DNA from: Streptomyces sp. Mut1
GTDB taxonomy: Bacteria; Actinomycetota; Actinomycetes; Streptomycetales; Streptomycetaceae
DNA: 64,000 bases
Assembly: GCF_030719295.1 (NCBI RefSeq)
Contig: NZ_CP120997.1
Coordinates: forward strand, 4,475,501-4,539,500
Reading direction: 5' to 3'
Numbering within the stretch: the first letter of the stretch is position 1; every line of letters starts with the position of its first letter. Below the pieces are notes generated by a model that was not told the origin of the DNA, did not search any database, and worked only from the letters and a program-made list of their open reading frames with translations. Both the position numbers and the translations under genes were made by a program. Positions 1 to 8,943 of this stretch are shown piece after piece.

Positions 1-686
1 TAGGTGGCCTCCTCGACGCTGTGGGTGACCAGGACGATGGTCTTGTGGGTCGTTTCCCAGATGCGTAGCAGGTCGTCGTGGAGCCGGTCCCTGGTGATGG
101 CATCCAGCGCCCCGAAGGGTTCGTCCATGAGCAGGATCCGGGGGTTGTAGGCCAACGCGCGGGCGATGGCGGTGCGCTGGCGCATGCCGCCGGACAGTTC
201 CTTGGGGAACGAGTCGGCGAAGTCGGTGAGACCGACCAGGTCGAGCAGGTTCGCCACCTGCTCGCGCCCCTGCTCCGAGGTGTCGCGCTGCGCCTCCAGA
301 CCCAAGGCGACATTGCGCCGGACTGTGCGCCACGGAAGCAGCGCCGGCTCCTGGAAGACGAAGCCGATGTCCTTGCCCGGACGCGGAGGGACACTCCAGT
401 CCAGGTCTCCTTCGAAGTCTGTGTCCAGGCCGGCCATCATCCTCAGCAGTGTCGACTTGCCGCACCCGGAGGGCCCGATGAGCGCGACGATCTCGCCCTC
501 GCCCACGTCCAGATCTACGTCCTCCAGAGCCACCACCGTCGAGCGCTTGGCAGAGGTGTAGGTCTTGTGGACCCCTCGGACCGACAGGAGAGGGCTCATG
601 CGGACCCCGCCCCCCGACATCGCACGGTCCGAGACGCTCGTGCCGCGGTGACACCCGTCATCGGTGTGTGTGGAGTGGTGTGGCAT
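1..686 (-). CDS. ABC transporter ATP-binding protein, sulfonate/nitrate/taurine type (3' end outside window)
   Basis: This is the cytoplasmic ATPase that would power a SsuB/TauB/NrtD-like importer. The visible 228 residues contain Walker A GPSGCGKST, a Q-loop (FVFQEPALLPW), the signature LSGGMRQR, Walker B ILLMDEPFGALDA and the H-loop VTHS; the C-terminus runs off the left edge. I choose the ATG at 686 because GAGGAG lies about seven bases before it and the frame stays open into the ABC domain. The ATG at 599 has no comparable site and would drop 29 residues. Permease and binding-protein genes are presumably further left, so the substrate is unknown. The divergent neighbour is a nucleoside phosphorylase under an IclR regulator, which hints at a nucleoside or pyrimidine-like substrate (inference). 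Confidence 0.9.
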   Translation of the reverse strand, partial: MPHHSTHTDDGCHRGTSVSDRAMSGGGVRMSPLLSVRGVHKTYTSAKRSTVVALEDVDLDVGEGEIVALIGPSGCGKSTLLRMMAGLDTDFEGDLDWSVPPRPGKDIGFVFQEPALLPWRTVRRNVALGLEAQRDTSEQGREQVANLLDLVGLTDFADSFPKELSGGMRQRTAIARALAYNPRILLMDEPFGALDAITRDRLHDDLLRIWETTHKTIVLVTHSVEEAT

Positions 687-768
687 GAAGATCTCCTCAA
701 TCGTCACGGCGTCGGTGCCCGTACGGAGCCCAGCGGGATCGTTCCGGATCACCGGCACACCACCAAGA

Positions 769-784
769 TTTCCGTATTTGGAAA
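769..784. promoter_or_regulatory. Candidate IclR-family operator
   Basis: A perfect inverted repeat, TTTCC-N6-GGAAA, lies in the 316-bp gap between the divergent ABC ATPase and nucleoside phosphorylase genes. IclR-family operators commonly have the form TTCC-N6-GGAA, and an IclR gene lies two genes away. The surrounding gap is less GC-rich than the genes and holds no other ORF that I can support. Confidence 0.5.
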
Positions 785-1002
785 ACGGGCTTCCACTTCG
801 CTAGTCAGAGACTGGATGCTTTTTCGGCCATAGTCAAGGCCCTAGATCTCGGCCCGCAAATCGGGTATACCGTCAGGCGTGTTCGCTTTTTCCGGATGTG
901 TGGGGCCGACGCAGGAGCAACCCGCGTGCTGGAAAGTTACGTTCCCGGTCACACACTTCTTCCACTCATGAAAATTGAGTCTTCATAAGGAGGTCGTCGC
1001 CG

Positions 1003-1824
1003 ATGGCGAGAAGCGCACAGGATCCATGGCGCAAGGGGGCGCCGCCCCATCTCCCGGCCGGAGCCGGCACCCTCCCACCGGTCTGTCTGCTCCCGGGAGA
1101 CCCCGCCCGGGTCGACCTGGCCGCCGAGGTGCTCGACGACTTCCGAATCCTCGGCCAGAACCGAGAGTTCAGGATCGGTACCGGCCGAGCACCCGGCGGC
1201 CGGCGGATCGCGGTTTGCTCGACCGGTATCGGAGGCCCCTCCACCGAGATCGCCGTTGTCGAGCTCGCCCGGCTCGGAGTAACGACCGTTCTGCGCACCG
1301 GCGGCATGGGCGCCCTGACCGGCCGTATCCCACCGGGTACCGTGTGCGCGGCTGTTCGGGCGGTACCCGGCAGCGGCGCCGCCTCGCACTATCCCGGCGA
1401 CCCGGATGGGCCGACGGCCCATCCGGCCGTGCTGACCGCCCTCCGGCAGGCAGCGCGCGGCCTGGACGTACCGCTCACCGAGATCTCCGTCGCCACCGTC
1501 GACTCGTACTACCTCGGGCAGGGACGGCCACTTCCCGGACACGAGGAGCGCGCGGCCGCCAGGATGGACGTCCTGCGAGGACTGGGCATCGACGGCCTGG
1601 AGATGGAGACCGAGACGGTGCTGGCGGTGGCCGGGGCCCTCGGCGTACGAGCAGGTGCCGTGCTGGTCGCGCACGCCAACCGTGCCACCGACGACTGGCT
1701 TGAGGACTACCGCCCCGCGCAACTCGCCATGCTGCGGGTGGCGGTGAGCGCGGCGGCGCTACTCTCGGACGACGGCGATCCGCAGGCGGGCACCGCGATC
1801 ACGACCTCGACAGCGCACGGGTGA
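1003..1824 (+). CDS. Nucleoside phosphorylase (PNP/UDP family, uridine-phosphorylase-like)
   Basis: The 273-residue protein shows the hallmarks of the trimeric/hexameric PNP_UDP_1 family: LLPGDPARV near residue 30 (phosphate-binding loop), STGIGGPSTEI near 68, TGGMGAL near 98, and a GLEMETE motif near 203 where the family binds ribose. It would split a nucleoside with phosphate into base and ribose-1-phosphate in the cytoplasm. The start is ATG with AAGGAGG nine bases upstream. It is followed after about 100 bp by an IclR regulator and diverges from an importer ATPase, so uptake, cleavage and control may form one unit. The base specificity (uridine or a purine) cannot be read from the sequence. 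Confidence 0.88.
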   Translation: MARSAQDPWRKGAPPHLPAGAGTLPPVCLLPGDPARVDLAAEVLDDFRILGQNREFRIGTGRAPGGRRIAVCSTGIGGPSTEIAVVELARLGVTTVLRTGGMGALTGRIPPGTVCAAVRAVPGSGAASHYPGDPDGPTAHPAVLTALRQAARGLDVPLTEISVATVDSYYLGQGRPLPGHEERAAARMDVLRGLGIDGLEMETETVLAVAGALGVRAGAVLVAHANRATDDWLEDYRPAQLAMLRVAVSAAALLSDDGDPQAGTAITTSTAHG

Positions 1825-1928
1825 CTGCACATCACTGGAGCACTCGCGAGCGGGCGTGACAACGGCGCCAGGACGATGTCCTCCGTCCGCGCCCGGTAGC
1901 CCCTTGCCCCCGACGAACGGACGGACCG

Positions 1929-2732
1929 CTGAGTACCGACAGTTACACCAGAACGCTGCGCATCCTGCGGGTCATCGCGGCCCATTTGCGCGGCATGTCG
2001 TTGCAACAACTGCATGAGGAGCTGGGCATCCCGATAGGCAGCCTGCACCGGGTGATGGCTGCGCTCGTCGCGGAACGCTACGTGACCCGCTCTCCCAGCA
2101 ACCGCCGGTACTTCATCGGACCGGCCTTCAGCGAGCTGTCCACGATGGCCGTCACTTCCCAGGGCACGGCGGTCAGCCCGCCGCGCCCCATGGAAGAGGT
2201 CGCCAAGGAAAGCGGCGAGACCGTGTTCCTCACCGAACTGACAGGCTCACGCCTGCTCTGCGTGGCTCTGGTCGAGGGCATACACCCGCTACGCCTGTTC
2301 GTTCGGGTGGGCCAGGACATGCCACCGCACGCGGCGGCCTCGGCCCGCAGCATCCTCGCTTACCAGACACCCGAGACCGTCGCCATGGTGCTGCGCGAGC
2401 AGGAGCTAACGGCCTACACCACAGACACCCCGCACACGGCGGGGCACGTGACGGCCCATCTCGTCCAGGTGCGGATGCAGGGTTTCGACGTGTGCGAGAA
2501 CGAACTGGACGACGACGTCTGGGCGGTGTCCGCCCCCGTATTCGGCTCCACCGGCCAGACCACGTCCAGCATCACCCTCGCTGCCGCGGGCCAGCGGATG
2601 CGGGACCCGCTGGCCCGTACCCGCGCCACCGAATCCGTCCTGCGGGCCGCCCGCGCACTCTCCATGGAACATGGATACGTCGCCAGCACCTCCCCCACCC
2701 TCCCTCGGCCCTCCCCCGAACCCGCCGGATAG
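1929..2732 (+). CDS. IclR-family transcriptional regulator (probable non-ATG/GTG start)
   Basis: A winged-helix N-terminus (TRTLRILRVIAAHLRGMSLQQL then IPIGSLHRVMAAL) is followed by the IclR effector domain with its typical GETVFLTEL stretch. The helix-turn-helix begins before the first usual start codons in this frame, TTG 1986 and ATG 1995, which would cut off helix 1. The frame is open back to a stop at 1857 and has no ATG, GTG or TTG between them. A CTG at 1929 with GGACGGA before it gives a complete 267-residue protein, so I annotate from there; the exact start is uncertain. It most likely acts on the TTTCC-N6-GGAAA palindrome at 769-784, controlling the phosphorylase and importer genes. 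Confidence 0.82.
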   Translation: MSTDSYTRTLRILRVIAAHLRGMSLQQLHEELGIPIGSLHRVMAALVAERYVTRSPSNRRYFIGPAFSELSTMAVTSQGTAVSPPRPMEEVAKESGETVFLTELTGSRLLCVALVEGIHPLRLFVRVGQDMPPHAAASARSILAYQTPETVAMVLREQELTAYTTDTPHTAGHVTAHLVQVRMQGFDVCENELDDDVWAVSAPVFGSTGQTTSSITLAAAGQRMRDPLARTRATESVLRAARALSMEHGYVASTSPTLPRPSPEPAG

Positions 2733-2760
2733 GAGCGGGCCGGCCCTTCGCGACGGGCGC

Positions 2761-2784
2761 GGGCCCCGTACCCAGCGGGGGCCC
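2761..2784. terminator. Hairpin between convergent genes
   Basis: GGGCCCC and GGGGCCC, separated by about ten bases, form a 7-bp GC stem between the convergent IclR and SGNH hydrolase genes. There is no T-run, so it is at best a bidirectional Streptomyces-style terminator. Confidence 0.4.
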
Positions 2785-2892
2785 GGTGCGTCCAACTGCG
2801 AGAACGGATACAGGCGGCCGGGCCAGTCGGGAGTGCTGGAGAAACAGCAGTTGAAACAGCAGGTCAAGGCGGTTTCCGGGTGGGCGGTGACC

Positions 2893-3621
2893 TCAGCGGC
2901 CCCCTGAAGCAGCCGCCCCGGCAACCGGCCGCCCCGCCGCCGCCCCCGCGTACGCCCCGCCCACGTCCCACGCCTGGTGCATCGCGTCGGCGAAGGCGGC
3001 GGCCAGGTGGTGTTCGCCGGTCGGGCCCGGGTGGGTGCCGTCGTACGTGTCCGTGTGGATGTCGTACGCCGGGGGGTGGGAGGCCAGGAGGAGGGGCGAG
3101 GCCGGGGTGTCCAGGTCCGCCACCGCCTTCGCGAGGAGTTCGTTGAAGCGGGCGCACTCGGCGGCGAACGGGGCGTCCGACTCGGCGCGTATGTTCGGGA
3201 TGACCGGGAGCAGGACGCACCGGACGCGCGGGTTCGCCGTACGGGCGGCGGCCAGGAAGGCGCGGGCGTTCCGGGCGGTCTGCCCGCTGTTCGTGTAGAA
3301 GCCGAGGTCTATCAGGCCGAGCGAGACGAGCAGGACGTCCGGGCGGTGCGCGGCGACCGTCTCCGCGATCACCGGGGCCATGTGCAGCCAGCCCTCGCCC
3401 CAGCCGGCCAGGTGGCGGCGGGCCGGGAGCGGGAAGTCCTCGGCGGCGTACGCGGAGGAGGCCGCGGCGCCCGTTTCGGTGTCGTACAGCTCCGTGCGCG
3501 GGCCGACGAGTGCGAAGGGGCCGTCGAGGGACGCCGACAGGTGCTGCCACAGGCGGTAGCGCCACGTGAAGTCGCCGGCGCGCCCGATGGTCATGGAATC
3601 GCCGACACACATGAAACGCAT
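2893..3621 (-). CDS. SGNH/GDSL hydrolase-family protein
   Basis: A 242-residue protein beginning MRFMCVGDSMTIG, where GDSMT is SGNH block I with the nucleophile Ser9. Block V is DGTHPGPTGEHH near residue 206, supplying the catalytic Asp and His. A block III-like GLIDLG is present, but Asn of GxND is replaced by Asp. I start at ATG 3621 because block I normally lies within the first ten residues; longer in-frame starts would add a low-complexity leader. No signal peptide or membrane segment is seen, so it is a cytoplasmic esterase/lipase-type enzyme of unknown substrate. The next gene diverges with only 58 bp between the starts. Confidence 0.82.
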   Translation of the reverse strand: MRFMCVGDSMTIGRAGDFTWRYRLWQHLSASLDGPFALVGPRTELYDTETGAAASSAYAAEDFPLPARRHLAGWGEGWLHMAPVIAETVAAHRPDVLLVSLGLIDLGFYTNSGQTARNARAFLAAARTANPRVRCVLLPVIPNIRAESDAPFAAECARFNELLAKAVADLDTPASPLLLASHPPAYDIHTDTYDGTHPGPTGEHHLAAAFADAMHQAWDVGGAYAGAAAGRPVAGAAASGGR

Positions 3622-3679
3622 GGCGCCATCATGGCGGATCTTGGCTACGGCCCGGTACGTGACGATGGACACTTGTGCC

Positions 3680-4675
3680 ATGCGTTCGTACCGACTGACT
3701 GCCCTGGGCTCCGCCGCCCTGCTCTCCCTCGCCGTGGCGGCGCCCGCCGCGGCCGATGACGACGGGGCCGACCGGACCTTCACGATCGAGGACCCCCGCA
3801 TCACCGAGTCCAGCGGCCTCGCCGCGAGCCGCGCCCACCCGGGGATCTACTGGACGCACAACGACAGCGACGACGGGCCGTACGTCTTCGCCGTCGACTC
3901 CCGCACCGGGAAGACCGTCGCGACGATCACCATGAAGGGCGTCGGCGCCCCGCGCGACGTGGAGGCGATCTCGCTCGGGTCCGACGGGAATCTGTACGTC
4001 GGCGACATCGGCGACAACCTCAACGGCAGCTGGGACCACGTCTGGATCTACCGGTTCCCCGAGCCGAAGGTGCTGAAGGACGCGACCGTCCGGGCCACCC
4101 AGTTCGACGTCAAGTACGCCGACGGCCCGCGCAACGCGGAGGCGCTGATGGTCCACCCCAGGACCGGACGCGTCTACATCGCGTCGAAGAACGAGGAGGG
4201 CGGCGGGCTGTACGAGGGGCCCGCCGAGCTGAAGACCGGCTCGGACAACGTCTTCCGGCGGGTCGGAGAGGTGCCGTGGGTGACGGACGGGGCGTTCTCC
4301 CCGGACGGCAAGGAACTGGTCCTGCGCTCCTACTTCAGCGCCCGCGGCTACACCTTCGCCAACGGCCGGCTCGGCAAGGACTACCCCGTCGAATCGCCCC
4401 TCCTCCCGCAGTCCGAGTCCGTGACGTACACGGCGGACGGCGCCGCCCTGATGTACGGCTCCGAGGGCGAGCGGAGCCGTGTCGTACGGGTGGACCTGCC
4501 GAAGACCGGGGACGGCGGCGGGGGCGGTGCCACCCACCGGGCCGGGGGGATCAAGGAGTCGGCGGACTCCGACGGCGACGGGGTGCCGGTGAAGGGCACC
4601 ACGCTGACCGGAGTCGCCGTGCTGGCCGGGATCGGGCTGCTGCTGTTCCTGGGCCGGCGGCGCCGCAAGGGGTGA
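3680..4675 (+). CDS. Secreted, membrane-anchored beta-propeller-like protein
   Basis: The 331-residue protein has a signal peptide (MRSYRLTALGSAALLSLAVA, cut after about APAAAD) and ends with a hydrophobic segment followed by RRRRKG, the pattern of a C-terminal membrane anchor. There is no LPXTG motif. The body has repeated blade-like stretches (GIYWTHNDSDDGPYVFAVD, GDIGDNLNGSWDHVWIYRF, TDGAFSPDGKELVLRSY), as in WD40/esterase-like secreted propellers of Streptomyces. A Gly-rich linker precedes the anchor. ATG 3680 is chosen because the signal peptide starts there. The substrate or partner is unknown, and an enzymatic role is not shown. Confidence 0.78.
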   Translation: MRSYRLTALGSAALLSLAVAAPAAADDDGADRTFTIEDPRITESSGLAASRAHPGIYWTHNDSDDGPYVFAVDSRTGKTVATITMKGVGAPRDVEAISLGSDGNLYVGDIGDNLNGSWDHVWIYRFPEPKVLKDATVRATQFDVKYADGPRNAEALMVHPRTGRVYIASKNEEGGGLYEGPAELKTGSDNVFRRVGEVPWVTDGAFSPDGKELVLRSYFSARGYTFANGRLGKDYPVESPLLPQSESVTYTADGAALMYGSEGERSRVVRVDLPKTGDGGGGGATHRAGGIKESADSDGDGVPVKGTTLTGVAVLAGIGLLLFLGRRRRKG

Positions 4676-4681
4676 GCGCGC

Positions 4682-5077
4682 TCAGGTCTCCAGCGGCCGG
4701 ATCTCGTAGTGCAGGGTCCTGTCCCGTTTGACGCGGTGGGTGAGCGGTACGAGCACGCCCTGCATCGCCGGGTACTTCCGGGACAGCATCCGGGACGCGT
4801 GCGTGTTCTCCTTCGACCCGGCCGGGAGGAGGCGCGCGTGGGCCTCGATCTGCGGCCCCGTCGGGCGCCCGCGTACGGTGCACGGGCCGATCCGCACCCT
4901 CGGGTGGTTGCGCATCCGCTCCACCTTCCACGCCGAGGAGAACGTACGGATGTAGGCGTGGTCGCCCTCGACCGCGATGTGCACCGGGGTGTCGGCATGC
5001 GTCCCGTCCTGCCGCTGCGTGCTCAGCAGGACGGTGTACTGCTTCACGTAGGGCTTGAGCTCCGGGATCGTATCCAT
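4682..5077 (-). CDS. PPOX-class F420/flavin-dependent oxidoreductase
   Basis: A 131-residue split-barrel protein of the pyridoxamine-phosphate-oxidase-like family. It has the usual order of strands: YTVLLSTQRQDGTHADTPVHI, then DHAYIRTFSSAWKVERMRNHPRVRIGPC, then a GRP-containing turn. In actinobacteria this subgroup often binds F420 or FMN and reduces small molecules, but the cofactor cannot be settled from sequence. It is convergent with the propeller protein, with 6 bp between the stops. Confidence 0.8.
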   Translation of the reverse strand: MDTIPELKPYVKQYTVLLSTQRQDGTHADTPVHIAVEGDHAYIRTFSSAWKVERMRNHPRVRIGPCTVRGRPTGPQIEAHARLLPAGSKENTHASRMLSRKYPAMQGVLVPLTHRVKRDRTLHYEIRPLET

Positions 5078-5158
5078 ACCTCCATGGTGCGCCGGTTCGG
5101 CCCGGTGTCATCCCGGCAGCCGCCGGGCGACAGGCGTTTCGCGTAAGGTCCCCGGTCC

Positions 5159-5674
5159 ATGACGACCGATCGCGGCCCTCGCAGCCCCGCCCCCTTCACC
5201 ACTCCCCGCCTCGACGCCCTGCCCCTGCGGGTGGCGCACGCGGACGAGATGGCCGCCGTGCTGGCCGACCCCGCCCTGCACACCTTCACCGGAGGCGCCC
5301 CGGAGACCGCCGAGGCCCTGCGGGCGCGGTACACACGCCAGACCGCCGGTTCGCCGGACCCCGCCGAGCTGTGGTGGAACTGGGTGCTGCGGGAGCGGGA
5401 GACCGGCCGGCTGATCGGCTATGTGCAGGCCAGTGTGCGTGGCGGGCTCGCCGAGATCGCCTGGGTGGTGGGCGTCCCGTGGCAGGGGCGGGGGTACGCC
5501 GGGGAAGCGGCCCGGGGGCTCGTCGGCCACCTGCGCGGGACGGGGATACGGACCGTCGTCGCCCACATCCACCCCGAGCACACCGCGTCCGCCGCCGTGG
5601 CCGCCGGGGCCGGTCTGGAGCGGACGGGGGAGTGGGAGGACGGCGAGGAACGGTGGCGGCTGGGGGAGGGGTGA
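5159..5674 (+). CDS. GNAT-family N-acetyltransferase (RimJ/RimL-like)
   Basis: A 171-residue acetyltransferase. The acetyl-CoA-binding motif A is PWQGRGYAGEAARGLVGHL near residues 104-122 (Q/R-x-x-G-x-G/A), preceded by the strand GLAEIAWVVGV and followed by VVAHIHPEHTASAAVAAGAGL. The acceptor is unknown. The start at ATG 5159 puts the family-typical TPRLDALPLR strand near residue 15. The stop lies 3 bp from the convergent Uma2 gene. Confidence 0.85.
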   Translation: MTTDRGPRSPAPFTTPRLDALPLRVAHADEMAAVLADPALHTFTGGAPETAEALRARYTRQTAGSPDPAELWWNWVLRERETGRLIGYVQASVRGGLAEIAWVVGVPWQGRGYAGEAARGLVGHLRGTGIRTVVAHIHPEHTASAAVAAGAGLERTGEWEDGEERWRLGEG

Positions 5675-5677
5675 GCC

Positions 5678-6304
5678 TCAGGTCTCGGGCGTACGGGGTT
5701 TGGCCCGGCCCGCCTGGATCAGCTCGGCGACATCGAGACTCACCTCGGCGCCGATCGAGGCGGGCAGCGGCGCCTGCTGGCCGGGGGCGTACACCTCGTG
5801 GCGGTCGTACGAGCCCTCCAGCGGCTCCGTCAGGACGTGGACGCGGCCGTGCTTCCGGTCGAGGATCACGTAGACGGGGACCTTCGCCTCGGCGTACGCG
5901 GCGACCTTGTGCCGCAGGTCGCTGTTGTAGTTGCTGGAGGTGACCTCCAGGACCAGGCGGAAGACGGCCGGGTCGTAGCAGTTGTACTCGATCGGATGCT
6001 CGTCGAAATCCGCGTCGACCAGGGCGAGATCGGGGATCGCGTAGTCCTCCGGACCGCCCGGCAGCCACAGGCCGATGCCTTGGAGGACTGCCGTCTCCCC
6101 ATCGTCGAGCCCGGCCATGATGAACGGACGCATGAGCTTGGTCAGGGCGCGGGCGTGCGGGCCGTCCAGGGGCGGAGCCACGGTGATGACGCCTCCGATG
6201 ATCTCGACGCGATAGCCGGGATGCTGCTCGGCGAGCCGGTTGGCGGTGACGAGCAGGGGCTCCGGTCCATCGTCACAGGGGTGCTCGACTGCTGCTGCAG
6301 ACAT
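5678..6304 (-). CDS. Uma2-family (DUF820) PD-(D/E)xK nuclease-like protein
   Basis: A 208-residue protein with the DUF820 order: GYRVEIIGGVITVAPP, then ...IPDLALVDAD, then FRLVLEVTSSNYNSDLRHKVAAYAEAKVPVYVILD. The D...EVTS...K residues match the PD-(D/E)xK nuclease core. The family is abundant in Streptomyces and its biological role is not established. The start is the ATG at 6304, which has AGGAGG six bases before it; an upstream start at 6343 has no ribosome site. Confidence 0.82.
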   Translation of the reverse strand: MSAAAVEHPCDDGPEPLLVTANRLAEQHPGYRVEIIGGVITVAPPLDGPHARALTKLMRPFIMAGLDDGETAVLQGIGLWLPGGPEDYAIPDLALVDADFDEHPIEYNCYDPAVFRLVLEVTSSNYNSDLRHKVAAYAEAKVPVYVILDRKHGRVHVLTEPLEGSYDRHEVYAPGQQAPLPASIGAEVSLDVAELIQAGRAKPRTPET

Positions 6305-6416
6305 TGCGGGCCTCCTGGAATGGGCTGGTGTCGAGACCATCATCGTAGGGCGGAACGGCTACGGACCGTGTTTCCGGCATATGCCACTCGGTGGAGTGAA
6401 GTCGCCGGGTGAAGCA

Positions 6417-6456
6417 GAAACGGCCCCGCGCACCTCGCGGTGCGCAGGGCCGTTTC
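6417..6456 (-). terminator. Terminator downstream of serC
   Basis: A long, nearly perfect inverted repeat (GAAACGGCCC...GGGCCGTTTC with an inner GCGCAC/GTGCGC stem) lies 12 bp beyond the serC stop codon. The paired A/T ends give a short U-tract on the serC strand. Confidence 0.8.
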
Positions 6457-6468
6457 GAGGCGTACGCC

Positions 6469-7617
<1,149 letters not shown>

Positions 7618-7692
7618 CTACGCACCCTGTCCGTCGGATGAGACAGGGTTCCCGACTCGTGGTCGTAGGAGGAACATCCGTACGGGCAGCCG

Positions 7693-8943
7693 TCAGCGCA
7701 GCGTGACCGGGAGTTCGTACAGGTCGTTCTGCGTGACGATCGGCTTGTTGCGCAGCTCGCCCGCCGGAACGGCCAGCGCCAGGTCCGGGAAGCGGGCGTA
7801 CAGCGCGGGCAGGGCGACGGACGCCTCCAGGCGGGACAGCGCGGCCCCCGGGCAGACGTGCGGGCCGTGGCCGAAGGAGATGTGGCGGTTGGGGGAGCGG
7901 GTGACGTCGAACTCGGTCGCCGTCCCGCCCCACTGCCCCTCGTCGTGCGCGATGGCCGCGAAGGAGATCATGATCCCCTCGCCCTTGGGCAGCACCCGGT
8001 CGCCCACCTCGATGTCCTCCGTGGCGAACCGGATCAGGATGTGCGAGGTCGGCGCGGACCAGCGCAGCGTCTCCTCGATCACTCCGTCCCAGCTCACCTC
8101 GCCGGCCAGCACCGCGCGCCGCTGCTCGGGGTGGCTCTGGAGCGCCACGACCGCGTTCACGATGAGGCTGATCGTCGTCTCGTGGCCCGCCGCGATGATC
8201 AGCTTCAGGGTGTTGAGGATCTCGTCGTCGGTGAGGTGGTCCCCGTCCTCGGACGCCACCAGCAGCGCGCCGGTCAGGTCGTCGGCAGGGGACTCCTTCT
8301 TCTCGTCCAGGATGCGCGAGAACAGCGTGTGGATGTCCGCCATCATCTGCGGCACCTCGGAGCGGGGCGTCATGTTGGAGAAGAACTTGTCGAAGAGTTC
8401 CTTCATCCGGGGCAGATCGGCGGAGTCGATGCCCATCAGCTCGCTGATGACGTTCATCGGCAGCGGGTAGGCGAACTCCGCCTTCAGGTCGACCGTTTCG
8501 CCCGCCGCGTGCTGCTCCAGGCGGTCCAGCAGCTCGTTCGTACGCGCCTCGATGCCGGCGCGCAGCCGCTCCACGCGACGCACGGTGAGCGCCTGCGCGA
8601 CCAGGCCGCGCAGCCTGCGGTGTTCGGCGCCGTCGGCGGTGAGCATGGTGCGGCCCGGGTTGACCAGGCCGATCAGCGGCCAGTCGAGCGGGATCTCGCC
8701 GCGCTGCCAGGCGCCCCACACGTTGATGTCCTTGACCAGGCGGCTGTCGGTGAGCAGCGCCTTCGCCTCGGCGTAGTGGGTGACGCTGTAGACGGGTACG
8801 CCGCCCGGCAGTTCGACGCGGGCGAGCGGGCCCGCCGCGTACAGCCGCGCGCTTTCGCCCGCGAGGTCGGCGACGAACGGGTCGAGGACGATGCGGTCGG
8901 GGTCGCTGCCGGTGCCGGCCGGATCGGTGGTGGTGGCGGTCAT
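7693..8943 (-). CDS. Cytochrome P450, second P450 of the conservon
   Basis: A 416-residue soluble bacterial P450 with all normal motifs: I-helix AAGHETT (acid-alcohol pair) near residue 247, K-helix EETLR near 285, and heme loop FGHGPHVCPGAA near 353 with the proximal Cys. Its ATG overlaps the stop of the upstream P450 by four bases (ATGA), making it the last gene of the cvn operon. S. coelicolor conservons include CYP157/CYP154 pairs, and this one would take the CYP154 position; I assign the subfamily only by context. The substrate is unknown. Confidence 0.9.
   Translation of the reverse strand: MTATTTDPAGTGSDPDRIVLDPFVADLAGESARLYAAGPLARVELPGGVPVYSVTHYAEAKALLTDSRLVKDINVWGAWQRGEIPLDWPLIGLVNPGRTMLTADGAEHRRLRGLVAQALTVRRVERLRAGIEARTNELLDRLEQHAAGETVDLKAEFAYPLPMNVISELMGIDSADLPRMKELFDKFFSNMTPRSEVPQMMADIHTLFSRILDEKKESPADDLTGALLVASEDGDHLTDDEILNTLKLIIAAGHETTISLIVNAVVALQSHPEQRRAVLAGEVSWDGVIEETLRWSAPTSHILIRFATEDIEVGDRVLPKGEGIMISFAAIAHDEGQWGGTATEFDVTRSPNRHISFGHGPHVCPGAALSRLEASVALPALYARFPDLALAVPAGELRNKPIVTQNDLYELPVTLR

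Noticed and set aside
78..833. A 251-codon forward frame at the left edge
   Set aside because: It is the antisense of the ABC ATPase, whose Walker and signature motifs on the minus strand are unmistakable.
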